NCBI GenBank assembly: GCA_020723325.1
Contig: DYJD01000015.1
Span: 1-64,000 of the forward strand
Length of the DNA stretch: 64,000 bases
From: Desulfosudis oleivorans
GTDB taxonomy: Bacteria > Desulfobacterota > Desulfobacteria > Desulfobacterales > SURF-7
Reading direction: 5' to 3'
The notes beneath the pieces were generated by a model. That model saw only the letters and a list, made by a program, of their open reading frames with translations, was not told the origin of the DNA and searched no databases. Of the stretch, positions 44,522 to 55,054 are shown piece by piece. The first letter of the stretch is position 1. Each line of letters starts with the position of its first letter. A program made the translations under genes and the position numbers.

Positions 44522-44750
44522 CCTTTTTCTCCTTGTAAAATTCCCATGCCAGCCATTTTGCATTTCCGCATCATAACTATTGAATGAAATCAAAGCAAAT
44601 AAAAGACACAATTTACGGTTGAACACAAGGATACAGTTCCTGGAAAAAGCAATGTGTATCCGGTGGATTGGGTTGAATTGCCGCTGTCATTCATTGGCCG
44701 GCAGGTATATTTTTCTATTATTAAGAACACTCACAAGGGAGGAGCGGCAA

Positions 44751-45071
44751 ATGAATCTCAAAGATATCTTCAAGACCAAGGATCAATCCATTCTACTATC
44801 TGCAAACCAGGTGGTCGGTATGGGCGGAGGTTTGATCCACATTGTCTGCCAAAGGGGTGCCCTGTTTGTAACCTGGCCCAAGGGTAGGGAGAAAGTCCTG
44901 CTGTCCGGGGAAGGGATTTCCATCAGTTCCTGGGGCAAAATCTGTGTCATGGCGCTTTCACAATCGGCTGCACGCTTTCAGCAAAAGGGATTATTGCATG
45001 CAATGGCATTTGGTCATACAGTCAATTCAGATCACAGTACCGGTCGGCCTGATTACCATTGCCTCTGGTAA
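44751..45071 (+). CDS. DUF2917-like small protein
   Basis: A 106-residue protein. Residues ~15-70 follow the DUF2917 pattern (LSANQVVGMGGGLIHIVCQRGALFVTWPKGREKVLLSGEGISIS), a small cupin-like beta domain. GGAGG just upstream selects this start; the frame from 44,580 adds residues unlike the family. It faces the MocR regulator across a ~230-bp divergent gap and may be regulated by it. Function unknown. Confidence 0.65.
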   Translation: MNLKDIFKTKDQSILLSANQVVGMGGGLIHIVCQRGALFVTWPKGREKVLLSGEGISISSWGKICVMALSQSAARFQQKGLLHAMAFGHTVNSDHSTGRPDYHCLW

Positions 45072-45206
45072 TGGCTCCAATGCGCCAATAATACGAACGC
45101 TCGTTTTATAATTCATTGACAAACGATTCATTTTCATGGATGAAGAATTGGAGAAATCAATCAAGATTCAATTCATCAAAACCATACACAGGAAAAGGAT
45201 CCAGGT

Positions 45207-45971
45207 ATGAAACTCGAATTCAGACTCCATAACAAAATCGCTCTAGTAACCGGAGCCAGCCGGGGTATCGGCGAATCCATTGCCGCAACCCTTGCAGCCC
45301 ATGGTGCGGAAGTAATCATCAGCAGCCGTAAAATTGAAGGGTTGCGTCCGGTGGAGGAAACAATCAGGGCCAATGGCGGTAAGGCCTTGGCCCTTGCTTG
45401 TCATAACGGCAAACTGGATGAAATCGGGCGTCTTTTTCAAGAAATCAAGGAACGTTATGGTCGTCTTGACATTCTGGTGAACAATGCCGCCACCAATTTT
45501 TATTTCGGTGATGTGCTGAATGCACCGGAATCAGCCTGGGATAAGACCATGGAAGTAAACTTGAAAGGATATTTTTTCATGAGTCAGGCCGCCGCTAAAA
45601 TGATGGTGGAAAATGGGGGCGGCAGTATTGTCAATGTGGCTTCCATCAACGCTGTCCGGCCTGCACCCATGCAGGGGATTTATTCCATCACCAAAGCGGG
45701 TGTGGTGGCCATGACCAAGGCCTTTGCCAAGGAATTGGCCCCTTTTAAAATCAGGGTCAATGCCCTGTTGCCTGGTCTCACGGATACCAAATTCTCATCC
45801 GTAATGGTGAAAAACGATGAGCTCATGGATAAAGTGATCCTGCCCACCATCCCCTTACGCCGGGCAGCCCAGCCGGATGAAATGGCCGGTGCCGTGTTGT
45901 ATCTGGTGAGCGATGCTGCTTCCTTTACCACCGGCGCCACCATAGTTGTGGATGGCGGTGCTTTGGCCTAG
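45207..45971 (+). CDS. Short-chain dehydrogenase/reductase
   Basis: A 254-residue NAD(P)-dependent oxidoreductase of the classical SDR family. Coenzyme motif TGASRGIG is at 15-22, NNAA at 92-95, and the catalytic tetrad is N118, S146, Y159 and K163. ISSR at 38-41 after the second beta strand suggests NADPH preference. The sequence resembles FabG/DHRS4-type carbonyl reductases. Substrate cannot be told. GGAT lies upstream of the ATG; the gene appears monocistronic. Confidence 0.9.
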   Translation: MKLEFRLHNKIALVTGASRGIGESIAATLAAHGAEVIISSRKIEGLRPVEETIRANGGKALALACHNGKLDEIGRLFQEIKERYGRLDILVNNAATNFYFGDVLNAPESAWDKTMEVNLKGYFFMSQAAAKMMVENGGGSIVNVASINAVRPAPMQGIYSITKAGVVAMTKAFAKELAPFKIRVNALLPGLTDTKFSSVMVKNDELMDKVILPTIPLRRAAQPDEMAGAVLYLVSDAASFTTGATIVVDGGALA

Positions 45972-46146
45972 GCAAATCAAGTCCTTGTTTGGACAATGGC
46001 CCTGCGCATCAATCGGAAACCGGGCGTTTGTTGACGATTGATGCGCTTTTGGGCGCTGCTGTTGGCGACAGCCATTTATCCTTTAATAGAATCTTTTGAA
46101 AATCAATTTGTTATCCTAAGATATCGCCCCTCAAACAGCAGTTTGC

Positions 46147-46175
46147 TTGACAGTTTTTGCAAATTTTGATAAATA
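46147..46175 (+). promoter_or_regulatory. Candidate sigma70 promoter upstream of the M23 peptidase
   Basis: TTGACA at 46,147-46,152 is consensus, with a 17-base spacer to a weak -10 (TAAATA) in an A/T-rich tract. The -10 is only partly matched. Confidence 0.3.
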
Positions 46176-46277
46176 TCATAATAAATCAAATATAAACACT
46201 TTCGCTGTCGTCTGCTGTTGCGGGAAATAATTCTGATTCCCGGAATTCAAAACCCATCTTTCAATTGTATAATCCCA

Positions 46278-47204
46278 ATGAACAGGAATATCACTTTCTT
46301 CATAGCGAGCAACAGCGGCTCTTTGAGCAAAAAAGTCGTTGTTTCCAGAACCTGTCTGTGCGCTGTCGGTATTATTTGTTGTATTTGTATAAGTGTTCTG
46401 GGCTTGCTGCTCTTTGATTATACCAATTTGAAACGAAATGCCGTGCAATCGGATTCACTATGGTCGCGCTTAAAGGGACAAGAACAGGAACTTAGCGGAC
46501 AACGAAAACAAATTCAATTGTTTGCCTCTGAAATCAACACCCTCAAGAATAAAATCGTGGATTTGAATACCTTTGAGAAAAAGATCCGCGTTCTCGCAAA
46601 TATTGAACCGACCACCGGACAGGAAAATGTGTTCGGTATCGGCGGCTCCATTCCAGAGGATCTGGACCCCAGCATAGTATTTACAAAATCCCATGACAGT
46701 TTATTAAGGGAAATGCATGAGCAGGTTGAACAATTATCCGAGGAATCGGAAAATCAGAAGGAAAATTTCGAGTCTTTGGCAGAATATCTCACGGAAAGGC
46801 GCAATCTTTTGGCAGCCACACCGGCCATCAATCCAACCAGGGGTTGGGTAACCTCCACCTTTGGCTATCGCAAATCGCCTTTTACCGGCTTACGGGAATT
46901 GCACAAAGGTCTTGATATTTCAGCCAGAACCGGCACGCCGGTTTTTGCCACAGCCGATGGGGTGATTACTTTTTCCGATAATAAAAGTCTGCTCGGCAAT
47001 ATGGTGATTGTGGATCACGGCCATGGCCTGGTCACGCGCTATGCCCATTTGAACAAAATCTACAAGCAAAGTGGTGATTCAATCAAACGCGGCGACATCC
47101 TGGGGGAAGTCGGCAATACCGGCCGAACAACCGGTCCGCACCTGCACTATGACGTCCGCCTCAACGGCATTTCCGTTAATCCGGAAAAATACATCGTTGA
47201 TTGA
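46278..47204 (+). CDS. Membrane-anchored M23 peptidase (LytM type)
   Basis: About 308 residues. A membrane helix (AVGIICCICISVLGLLLF) is preceded by a short basic cytoplasmic part; a long coiled coil (~75-200) precedes an M23 domain. The zinc site has HKGLDIS (His-x3-Asp) and HLHYD (HxH), with VDHGHGLVTRYAHLN between, so the peptidase is probably active. It should cleave peptidoglycan cross-links during growth or division. ATG 46,278 (MNRNITFF) fits the family N-terminus better than TTG 46,218. The next gene is secA, 123 bases on, a common order in this phylum. Confidence 0.85.
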   Translation: MNRNITFFIASNSGSLSKKVVVSRTCLCAVGIICCICISVLGLLLFDYTNLKRNAVQSDSLWSRLKGQEQELSGQRKQIQLFASEINTLKNKIVDLNTFEKKIRVLANIEPTTGQENVFGIGGSIPEDLDPSIVFTKSHDSLLREMHEQVEQLSEESENQKENFESLAEYLTERRNLLAATPAINPTRGWVTSTFGYRKSPFTGLRELHKGLDISARTGTPVFATADGVITFSDNKSLLGNMVIVDHGHGLVTRYAHLNKIYKQSGDSIKRGDILGEVGNTGRTTGPHLHYDVRLNGISVNPEKYIVD

Positions 47205-47327
47205 TCTTCCTGCCTGAACCTCCAAATATCCAAATAAATCATTTTTCCAGCGCGGCAATTGTGCTAATGTTCCTTTTTTATGCACCCCAAGCGGAAACAA
47301 TATTGATACCGGAGGATTCGAGAATAC

Positions 47328-49853
47328 ATGTTATTAAATGCGCTAACAAAGCTATTTGGAAGCAAAAATGAACGAACACTGAAACAATTTCAACCCATTG
47401 TTGCTGAAATAAATGCCTGGGAAAAAGAAGTGCAAGCTCTGAGTGATCAAGACTTGCAGCGGAAAACTTCCGTATTAAAGGAAAAACTGAATCAGGGCGC
47501 CACCCTTGAAGACATTCTGCCCGAAGCCTTTGCCGTTGTTCGTGAGACTTCCGTGCGGGTACTGAAAATGCGCCATTTTGATGTGCAGCTCATCGGCGGA
47601 TTGGTCCTGCACCAGGGAACCATTGCAGAAATGAAGACCGGTGAGGGCAAAACCCTTGTGGCGACCCTGCCGGCCTATTTAAATGCCCTTTCCGGCAAAG
47701 GGGTCCACATCGTGACCGTGAATGATTACCTGGCGCGGCGGGATGCGGAATGGATGGGCCAGATTTATAAATTTTTAGGGCTCTCGGTGGGCACCATCCT
47801 GCATCATTTGAATGATGAAGAACGGAAAGTCGCCTATAATTCCGATATTACCTACGGCACCAATAACGAGTTCGGTTTTGACTATCTGCGGGACAACATG
47901 AAATTTAATCAAGCTTCCATTGTCCAAGGGGAGCTCAATTACGCCATTGTGGATGAGGTGGACAGCATTCTTATTGATGAAGCCAGAACCCCGCTCATCA
48001 TTTCCGGTCCGGCTGAAAAATCAACTAGTCTGTATTATGAAGTCAATACCATCATTCCCAGTTTTGTTCGGGATCAGGATTATGCCATTGATGAAAAGGC
48101 CCGGTCCGTGGTGTTGACCGAGGAGGGGGTGGCCAAAGCGGAAAAGAAATTGCAAGTGGAAAATCTGTATGATCCGAAGAACATTGAATTGCTGCATCAT
48201 ACCAATCAGGCCCTGCGAGCCCATACCCTGTTTAAACGGGATGTGGACTATATCGTGAAAGACGGTGAGGTGATCATTGTGGATGAATTCACCGGCCGGT
48301 TGATGCCCGGCAGGCGTTACAGCGAGGGGCTGCACCAGGCCTTGGAGGCCAAGGAAGGCGTTAAGATTGAAAATGAAAACCAGACCCTGGCCACCATCAC
48401 CTTTCAGAATTATTTTCGCATGTATTCCAAATTGGCGGGTATGACCGGTACTGCGGATACAGAAGCTGCTGAATTCAAGAAAATCTACAATCTTGACGTG
48501 GTGGTGGTCCCCACCCATATGCCCATGATCAGGACGGATCATCCTGACATGATTTATAAAACCAAACGGGAAAAATACAACGCGGCCCTGGATGAAATCG
48601 TGGAATGCCACAAGAAAGGCCAACCGGTTCTGGTGGGCACCATTTCCATAGATGTTTCTGAAAGTTTTAGTGAAAAATTAAAAAAGCGCGGTATCAAGCA
48701 CGAGGTTCTGAACGCCAAAAATCATAGCAAGGAGGCTGAAATCGTTAAAATGGCCGGGCAAAAAGGCTCGGTCACCATCTCCACCAATATGGCCGGACGC
48801 GGTACGGATATCGTGCTCGGCGAAGGCGTCAAGGAAGTGGGCGGACTTCATATCATAGGGACGGAAAGGCATGAGAGCAGACGGATCGACAACCAATTGC
48901 GCGGCCGTTCCGGCCGTCAGGGTGATCCTGGCTCTTCGCGGTTTTATCTGGCCCTTGAAGATGATCTATTGCGCATATTCGGCGGGGAAAGAATCACGGC
49001 CATCATGAATCGGCTGGGTATGGAAGAAGGCGAGGTGATTGAACACCGCTTGATCAGTAAAGCCATTGAAAACGCCCAACGCAAGGTGGAAGGGCATAAT
49101 TTCGATATCCGCAAACACCTCCTGGAATATGATGACGTGATGAATCAACAGCGCAAAGTCATCTATCAGCAGCGCCGTGAAGCTTTGAGCGGTGAAAATT
49201 TAAAGCCGGCCATTGAGGAAATGATCCTGGACAAGGCCCATGAAATCGCTCAAAGTTTCGCAGGCGGAAAAGCCTTGCCGGATGAATGGGATGCCAAAGG
49301 CATTTACGAGGCGGTTTTCAAACAATTCAATTTTCGATTGCAGTTGGATGAGAACACCCTGCTTGACTTGACAATGGAAGACCTGGGAAACCTGATCAGC
49401 AACAAAGCCTTGTCCCTGTATTCTGAAAAAGAAGCCATGGTGGGATCCGAGGATTTTCGTCAAATCGAACGGATTGTCATGCTGCAAACTGTTGATAATT
49501 TATGGAAAGATCATCTGCTTTCCATGGATCACCTCAAGGAGGGCATCGGCCTGCGGGGCTATGCCCAGCAAAATCCATTACTAGTCTACAAAAAAGAAGG
49601 CTTTGAACTGTTTCAAGACATGATCTCCAGAGTAAAGGAGGAAACTGTTTCCATTCTTTTTAGAATTCAGGTGGCTGAACCCCGCAAACTGGAAGACATG
49701 CAAAAACCCCAGGAACAGAATCTGATTTTTTCTCACGGCAGCGGGGATGATGAGAAAAAGCAACCTGTGAAACGTGCTGCGGAAAAAGTCGGTAGAAATA
49801 TGCTCTGCCCTTGCGGCAGCGGCAAAAAATATAAAAAGTGTTGTGGTAAGTAA
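47328..49853 (+). CDS. secA: Preprotein translocase ATPase SecA
   Basis: An 841-residue motor that drives unfolded preproteins through SecYEG. Walker A is MKTGEGKT at about 102-109, [11 protein letters not shown] is the Walker B region near residue 208, and GRGTDIVLG appears near residue 490. The C-terminus ends in the SEC-C zinc motif [13 protein letters not shown], which binds SecB and phospholipid. Length is in the normal range. It sits alone between the M23 peptidase and the clpS cluster. Confidence 0.97.
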   Translation: MLLNALTKLFGSKNERTLKQFQPIVAEINAWEKEVQALSDQDLQRKTSVLKEKLNQGATLEDILPEAFAVVRETSVRVLKMRHFDVQLIGGLVLHQGTIAEMKTGEGKTLVATLPAYLNALSGKGVHIVTVNDYLARRDAEWMGQIYKFLGLSVGTILHHLNDEERKVAYNSDITYGTNNEFGFDYLRDNMKFNQASIVQGELNYAIVDEVDSILIDEARTPLIISGPAEKSTSLYYEVNTIIPSFVRDQDYAIDEKARSVVLTEEGVAKAEKKLQVENLYDPKNIELLHHTNQALRAHTLFKRDVDYIVKDGEVIIVDEFTGRLMPGRRYSEGLHQALEAKEGVKIENENQTLATITFQNYFRMYSKLAGMTGTADTEAAEFKKIYNLDVVVVPTHMPMIRTDHPDMIYKTKREKYNAALDEIVECHKKGQPVLVGTISIDVSESFSEKLKKRGIKHEVLNAKNHSKEAEIVKMAGQKGSVTISTNMAGRGTDIVLGEGVKEVGGLHIIGTERHESRRIDNQLRGRSGRQGDPGSSRFYLALEDDLLRIFGGERITAIMNRLGMEEGEVIEHRLISKAIENAQRKVEGHNFDIRKHLLEYDDVMNQQRKVIYQQRREALSGENLKPAIEEMILDKAHEIAQSFAGGKALPDEWDAKGIYEAVFKQFNFRLQLDENTLLDLTMEDLGNLISNKALSLYSEKEAMVGSEDFRQIERIVMLQTVDNLWKDHLLSMDHLKEGIGLRGYAQQNPLLVYKKEGFELFQDMISRVKEETVSILFRIQVAEPRKLEDMQKPQEQNLIFSHGSGDDEKKQPVKRAAEKVGRNMLCPCGSGKKYKKCCGK

Positions 49854-49969
49854 ATTGGCCCTGGGATGAATTCGTGCTTGATTTTTTTCAGCCCAGAACT
49901 TAAAATTTTTCATATCATCAATAACGGTCGCAACCGACCCGCATTTTCCAAGACAAGTCGGAGGATGGG

Positions 49970-50284
49970 ATGAGTGCGGACAATCCGGAAACCGAATTAG
50001 GGATTTCCATAAAAACCCGTGAAAATATTGCAGAGCCTCCCATGTTCAAGGTTCTTTTGCACAATGATGATTATACCACCATGGATTTTGTTATCGAGAT
50101 ACTGATGGCGGTATTTAAAAAAACTCCGGAGGAAGCCACCCAAATCATGCTGAATGTACATCGGAAAGGCTTGGGCCTTTGCGGGGTATATACCCATGAA
50201 GTGGCTGAAACCAAAGTGGATGCCGTCCATTCCCTGGCCCAGGAAAATGGATTTCCCCTGAAATGTTCCATGGAAAAGGAGTAA
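49970..50284 (+). CDS. clpS: ClpS adaptor
   Basis: A 104-residue adaptor that delivers N-degron substrates to ClpAP. It has the binding-pocket loop FKVLLHNDDYTTMDFVI and the later HRKGLGLCGVYTHEVAE. GGAGGATGGG lies just before the ATG. The stop is six bases before the ClpA start. Confidence 0.95.
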   Translation: MSADNPETELGISIKTRENIAEPPMFKVLLHNDDYTTMDFVIEILMAVFKKTPEEATQIMLNVHRKGLGLCGVYTHEVAETKVDAVHSLAQENGFPLKCSMEKE

Positions 50285-50289
50285 CCCCA

Positions 50290-52524
50290 ATGATCAGCAA
50301 AGAGCTCAGTGCCGCCCTCGGTTTTGCAGTAAGAGAAGCCAAGAAAAGACGGCACGAGTATGTTTGCCTGGAGCATGTTCTATTCGCCATTTTGCAGGAT
50401 ACCGGCGGGAGCGAAATGATCGAGAGTTGCGGCGGCAATGTGATTAATTTAAAAAATAAATTAGATAAATTTCTTACGGAGCGCTTTCAACGCATCCCCG
50501 AAGGCGGGGAATATGTCCTGCAACAGACCATCGGTTTCCAGCGGGTTATTCAGCGGGCTGTGAATCAGGCCCGGTCTGCGGAAAAAGCCGAAGTCACGTT
50601 GGGAGATATCCTGGCTTCCATCTTTCTTGAGAAAGACTCCCATGCGGTTTATTTTTTACAGGAAGAGGGCATTTCTAGGCTGGATGTATTAAACTACATT
50701 TCCCACGGTGTGCCCAATGAAAGTTTTTTAGATGGGCCTGAGGAAACCGACCGAGGCGATAAGCAGGATAAGAAAAAGAAGGTCGATCCGCTGACGGTCT
50801 TTACCGTTGATCTGGTACAAAAAGCCCGGGAGGGCAAGCTTGATCCCTTGATCGGCCGGGAATCGGAACTGGAAAGGACCCTCCAGGTCCTATGCCGACG
50901 TCGCAAGCACAATCCGGTTTTTGTAGGTGAGCCGGGTGTTGGAAAAACAGCCATGGCTGAAGGCTTGGCCCAGCGGATCTGCGAGGGCACTGTCCCGGAT
51001 ATCTTGAAACAAACCAGTATTTACGCGCTGGACCTCGGCGCCTTGCTGGCCGGCACGAAATTTCGCGGTGATTTTGAGCAAAGATTAAAAAAAGTGATTC
51101 TTTCCCTCCAACGCAAGACCAACGCTATCTTGTTTATCGACGAGATCCACACCATTGTGGGGGCCGGGGCCACCAGCAGCGGCTCAATGGATGCCTCCAA
51201 TATTCTGAAACCGGTGCTGACTTCCGGCGAGTTGCGCTGTATTGGTTCCAGCACCTATGAAGAATATAAAAATCATTTTGAAAAGGATCGCGCCTTGTCG
51301 CGCCGTTTTGAGAAAATCGAAATCAACGAGCCGGACATCCCCCAGACCGTCAAGATTTTAAAAGGCCTGAAATCCTATTATGAGATTTATCACAGCATCG
51401 AATACAGCGAAGGGGCGCTTAAGGCGGCGGCGGAACTGTCCGCCAAATATTTAAACGACCGTTTCCTGCCGGACAAGGCCATAGATGTGATCGATGAAGT
51501 CGGTGCTGCCATCCGGCTTTCCGGTTCTGCCAGGCGTAGAAAAATTCATGTGGCCGACATTGAAAAAATCGTTGCCAAAATGGCACGCATTCCTTCCCAG
51601 ACGGTTTCCAGCACGGATCGGTCAAAACTGGAAGTCCTGGAACAGAAATTAAAGGAAGTTGTGTTCGGCCAGGACAGCGCCATTGTCTCCCTGGTCACGG
51701 CCATCAAACGTTCCCGGGCCGGTCTGGGAACTCCTGGAAAACCGGTGGGCTCCTTTTTGTTCACCGGGCCCACCGGCGTGGGCAAAACCGAAGTCTCCAG
51801 GCAAATCGCCAAAATATTGGGGGTGGAATTCATCCGCTTTGACATGAGCGAATATATGGAAAAACATGCCGTGGCCAGACTCATCGGCGCCCCGCCCGGA
51901 TATATCGGCTTTGAGCAGGGGGGACTCTTGACCGACGGCATCCGCAAACATCCTTACAGTGTTTTGCTGCTGGATGAGATCGAAAAGGCCCATATCGACC
52001 TATTCAACATCCTGCTGCAGGTCATGGATCATGCCACCTTAACCGACAATAACGGCAAACGTGCCGACTTCCGCAATGTGATTTTGATCATGACGTCCAA
52101 TGCCGGGTCCCGGGAAATGAGCAGTCGCTCCATCGGATTCGGCCATGATCATGCCGATGCGGAAAGCAAGGGACGCAAGGCTCTTGAAACCTTTTTCAGC
52201 CCGGAATTCAGGAACCGCCTTGACGGGATTATCGCTTTCAACCCGCTGGACTTGGGAATCATGGTCAAAGTGGTGGATAAATTCATGCTGGAACTGCAAG
52301 ACCAGTTGTCTCAGAAAAAAATCAACTTGTCGCTTTCAGATGAAGCCCGCAAATGGCTGGCTGTCAAGGGCTATGATCCCTGTTACGGGGCCAGGCCGCT
52401 GAATCGACTGATTCAGACCGAGATAAAGGATATACTTTCCGATCAAATCCTTTTCGGGAAATTGCAGAATGGTGGTGATGTGCGCATTGAGCTCTGCGGG
52501 GACAAACTTATCTTTGAATATTGA
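50290..52524 (+). CDS. clpA: ClpA unfoldase subunit of ClpAP
   Basis: A 744-residue double AAA+ unfoldase. An N-terminal Clp repeat domain ([14 protein letters not shown]) is followed by D1 with Walker A GEPGVGKT (about 210-217) and D2 with GPTGVGKT (about 490-497). It threads substrates into ClpP. AAGGAG within the end of clpS selects ATG 50,290 over 50,263. The order clpS-clpA-aat places the whole leucine/phenylalanine N-degron pathway in one unit. ClpP is not in the window. Confidence 0.96.
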   Translation: MISKELSAALGFAVREAKKRRHEYVCLEHVLFAILQDTGGSEMIESCGGNVINLKNKLDKFLTERFQRIPEGGEYVLQQTIGFQRVIQRAVNQARSAEKAEVTLGDILASIFLEKDSHAVYFLQEEGISRLDVLNYISHGVPNESFLDGPEETDRGDKQDKKKKVDPLTVFTVDLVQKAREGKLDPLIGRESELERTLQVLCRRRKHNPVFVGEPGVGKTAMAEGLAQRICEGTVPDILKQTSIYALDLGALLAGTKFRGDFEQRLKKVILSLQRKTNAILFIDEIHTIVGAGATSSGSMDASNILKPVLTSGELRCIGSSTYEEYKNHFEKDRALSRRFEKIEINEPDIPQTVKILKGLKSYYEIYHSIEYSEGALKAAAELSAKYLNDRFLPDKAIDVIDEVGAAIRLSGSARRRKIHVADIEKIVAKMARIPSQTVSSTDRSKLEVLEQKLKEVVFGQDSAIVSLVTAIKRSRAGLGTPGKPVGSFLFTGPTGVGKTEVSRQIAKILGVEFIRFDMSEYMEKHAVARLIGAPPGYIGFEQGGLLTDGIRKHPYSVLLLDEIEKAHIDLFNILLQVMDHATLTDNNGKRADFRNVILIMTSNAGSREMSSRSIGFGHDHADAESKGRKALETFFSPEFRNRLDGIIAFNPLDLGIMVKVVDKFMLELQDQLSQKKINLSLSDEARKWLAVKGYDPCYGARPLNRLIQTEIKDILSDQILFGKLQNGGDVRIELCGDKLIFEY

Positions 52525-52577
52525 CCCATGTGGACTACAACCGCTGCTTGCGCTCATCAAAAGCTCCCTTGACTCCC

Positions 52578-53273
52578 ATGCCGGTTTTTTTACTTTCCAA
52601 ACAGCTCCTGTTCCCGCCGCCGCGACTGGCTGAAAAAGACGGCTTGCTGGCCGTGGGCGGCGACCTGACCATGGAACGACTGCTGCTGGGATATCGGGAG
52701 GGGATCTTTCCATGGTATTCTGAAAATGAACCCATCATGTGGTGGAGTCCCGATCCCCGTTTGGTCCTGTACCCTGCCGAGCTGCATCTTTCCAGCAGTC
52801 TGAAAAAAAAACTCCGGCAGCATAGCTTTCGAATCACTGCGGATAAGGCTTTTCCGGAAGTAATTGCCGCCTGTGCCGCTGTCCGTTCAAAACAAAGAAC
52901 CGCCACCTGGATCACGGATGACATGCTGCAGGCCTATATCTGTCTGCACCAGGCTGGATTTGCCCATTCCATTGAAGCCTGGCAGGGCGACAGGCTGGCA
53001 GGCGGATTATACGGCATTGCCTTGGGCAAATGTTTTTTCGGGGAGTCCATGTTTGCCTATATCAGCGATGCTTCCAAGGTCGCCTTTGTTCATTTGGTGC
53101 AGCATTTAGCCGCCGGCGGCTATCATTTTATCGACTGTCAGGTGGTTACCGGGCATTTGCAGCGTTTGGGAGCGCGTGAGATTCCAAGGGCGCAGTTCTT
53201 GCGGGAATTGAAAAAAGCACTTTTATCGGAAACGGTTTGTGGAAAATGGGAGGATCCTATATTTCAGGATTGA
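52578..53273 (+). CDS. aat: Leucyl/phenylalanyl-tRNA-protein transferase
   Basis: About 231 residues. The enzyme adds Leu or Phe from tRNA to proteins with N-terminal Arg or Lys, marking them for ClpS-ClpAP. Motifs are FPPP, LLAVGGDLT, FPWYSENEPIMWWSPDPR and GGLYGIALGKCFFGESMF. The start is set at 52,578 (MPVFLL) from family comparison; TTG 52,521, overlapping the clpA stop, is the other option and would give coupled translation. No strong Shine-Dalgarno is present at either. Confidence 0.93.
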   Translation: MPVFLLSKQLLFPPPRLAEKDGLLAVGGDLTMERLLLGYREGIFPWYSENEPIMWWSPDPRLVLYPAELHLSSSLKKKLRQHSFRITADKAFPEVIAACAAVRSKQRTATWITDDMLQAYICLHQAGFAHSIEAWQGDRLAGGLYGIALGKCFFGESMFAYISDASKVAFVHLVQHLAAGGYHFIDCQVVTGHLQRLGAREIPRAQFLRELKKALLSETVCGKWEDPIFQD

Positions 53274-53302
53274 CGACGGCATATTGCGGAAAGGAAATGG
53301 TG

Positions 53303-53632
53303 ATGCAATCGGATTGTATTTTTTGTAAAATCATCCAAAAAGAACTACCTGCCGACTTTTTATTTGAAAATGAAAACCTGGTGGTTTTCCGGGATATCAA
53401 CCCCAAAGCCCCGGTCCATCAGCTCATCGTGCCCAGACAGCATCTTCGCAGCATCAACGATATAACCATCTCCGACGGCCAAATCCTGACTGAAATGATT
53501 TTTACAGCCCAAAAGATGGCCGTGAAATTGAAAATAGACCGCTCCGGCTACAAATTGCTCTTCAACGTGGAGAAGGGAGGGGGCCAGGTGATCTTCCACC
53601 TGCATCTGCATTTGCTCGGCGGCTGGAAATAA
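53303..53632 (+). CDS. HIT family nucleotide-binding protein
   Basis: A 109-residue histidine-triad protein of the HINT branch. The triad is HLHLHLLGG at the C-terminus, and the N-terminal CIFCKII carries a CxxC zinc pair. HINT proteins hydrolyse purine phosphoramidates such as AMP-lysine. AAGGAA precedes ATG 53,303 by six bases; 53,297 also fits. It follows aat closely and may be read from the same transcript. Confidence 0.92.
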   Translation: MQSDCIFCKIIQKELPADFLFENENLVVFRDINPKAPVHQLIVPRQHLRSINDITISDGQILTEMIFTAQKMAVKLKIDRSGYKLLFNVEKGGGQVIFHLHLHLLGGWK

Positions 53633-53640
53633 TCTATGAG

Positions 53641-54033
53641 CTATTTGACGGTTACAACCGGGCAGGCAGCTTCCAAAATGACATATTGCGCGGTGGAACC
53701 GAAAATCAGTTTGCCGACTTTTGATTTTTTTTCAACACCGATGATGATTTGATCAATATCGTTTTCCTGGGCGAATTGCACAATATCTTCCCCTGGGGAT
53801 AAACCCCGGATCAGCAAATGAACTTCGCAGGCTGCACCCAAGTCTTCAAAACGTTGCTTCAGTTGATTTAAATTTTTTTCAATGCGTTTGATTTCTTTGG
53901 CCGAATCTTCCTCGCCGCCGCGCATGGAAGTGATAATGAACAACTTGGCGTTAAAAGCCTTTACAAATTTACCGGCCAGATTCAAGGCTGAAAGCGAAGC
54001 GTTGGATTCATCAAAGCAAACCAGGATATTCAT
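53641..54033 (-). CDS. Universal stress protein (UspA family)
   Basis: A 130-residue single-domain UspA protein with NILVCFDESNASLSAL at the N-terminus and IIIGVEKKSKVGKLIFGSTAQYVI at the C-terminus. The G-x-x-x(5)-G-S phosphate-binding loop is close to the ATP-binding subgroup but modified. It is convergent with the HIT gene, with only eight bases between stops. Confidence 0.88.
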   Translation of the reverse strand: MNILVCFDESNASLSALNLAGKFVKAFNAKLFIITSMRGGEEDSAKEIKRIEKNLNQLKQRFEDLGAACEVHLLIRGLSPGEDIVQFAQENDIDQIIIGVEKKSKVGKLIFGSTAQYVILEAACPVVTVK

Positions 54034-54255
54034 GATTCCACCTTACAATATTCATGGAAGTTCTATGGTCACATCTGCATGGATGATGAAATATCCGAAA
54101 ATATTCGGACGATGTCAAGGGGATATTCCGCATGTCCGTATGAATTATTTTTCATCGACTTGACATTCGATGATGAAGCACTTTATGCTATCGCCAATCC
54201 AAATGAAATTTTTTGAATCAACTGTAGCAAATTTTTACAGGAGTTTACTGATCAG

Positions 54256-55044
54256 ATGGAATTGAATTATTCTGCCTTGGATCGTCCGGAAATTCTGTTA
54301 TTCCTTTTTCATCCCCGTAAAGAGGTCGGCGCGCACCCAACCAGAGCGGATCAACTGGAAATATCCATACCGGTGGAGGAGGGCGTCCGGATTTGCGGCC
54401 GGCTTCACATAGCCGCAAAACATCTGCCCGTCATTTTGTTTTTTCACGGCAATGGCGAGATTGTCGCTGATTATGATGATCTGGCGCCGTTGTTTACCGG
54501 GATGGGAATTAATTTTTTTCCGGTGGACTACCGGGGCTATGGGCGCTCAAACGGTTTTCCCACGGTCACAGCCCTGCTGAGGGACAGCCATGTGATTTTG
54601 AAAGATGCAAAACAACAACTGGCCGCCAACGGATTTACCGGTCCATTGATCATCATGGGCCGTTCGTTAGGCAGCGCCCCGGCCCTGGAAATCGCCGCCG
54701 GCCATCCCCAGGATATTGACGGACTGATTATCGAAAGCGGCTTTGCCCATGCGGTTCCCTTGCTGAAACGGATCGGCGTTGATGTGGCCGGCCTAGGTAT
54801 CCGGGAGGATCACGAGATCGGCAATCTTTCCAAAATTGCCCTCTTTGATAAGCCCACCCTGATCATCCATGCGGAATTCGATCATATTATTCCATTCGCA
54901 GACGGCCGGGAATTGTTCAATGCCTGTCCTTCCCCCTTCAAAACCTTCTTAAAGATCCAAGGGGCCGATCATAATTCGATTTTTGAATACGGCATGCAGT
55001 CCTATCTTCAAGCCATTCGCAATTTGCTTGAGAAATGGATGTAA
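54256..55044 (+). CDS. Alpha/beta hydrolase
   Basis: A 262-residue cytoplasmic hydrolase. The nucleophile Ser lies in GRSLGS (about 138), HGNGE forms the oxyanion-hole region, an Asp is in AEFDHIIP and the catalytic His in GADHNSI. DYRGYGRSNG is the strand-4 signature of the BAAT/DLH-like group. No signal peptide. Substrate cannot be assigned. TACAGGAG lies about 10 bases before the ATG. Confidence 0.85.
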   Translation: MELNYSALDRPEILLFLFHPRKEVGAHPTRADQLEISIPVEEGVRICGRLHIAAKHLPVILFFHGNGEIVADYDDLAPLFTGMGINFFPVDYRGYGRSNGFPTVTALLRDSHVILKDAKQQLAANGFTGPLIIMGRSLGSAPALEIAAGHPQDIDGLIIESGFAHAVPLLKRIGVDVAGLGIREDHEIGNLSKIALFDKPTLIIHAEFDHIIPFADGRELFNACPSPFKTFLKIQGADHNSIFEYGMQSYLQAIRNLLEKWM

Positions 55045-55054
55045 GCAGGCTTGT

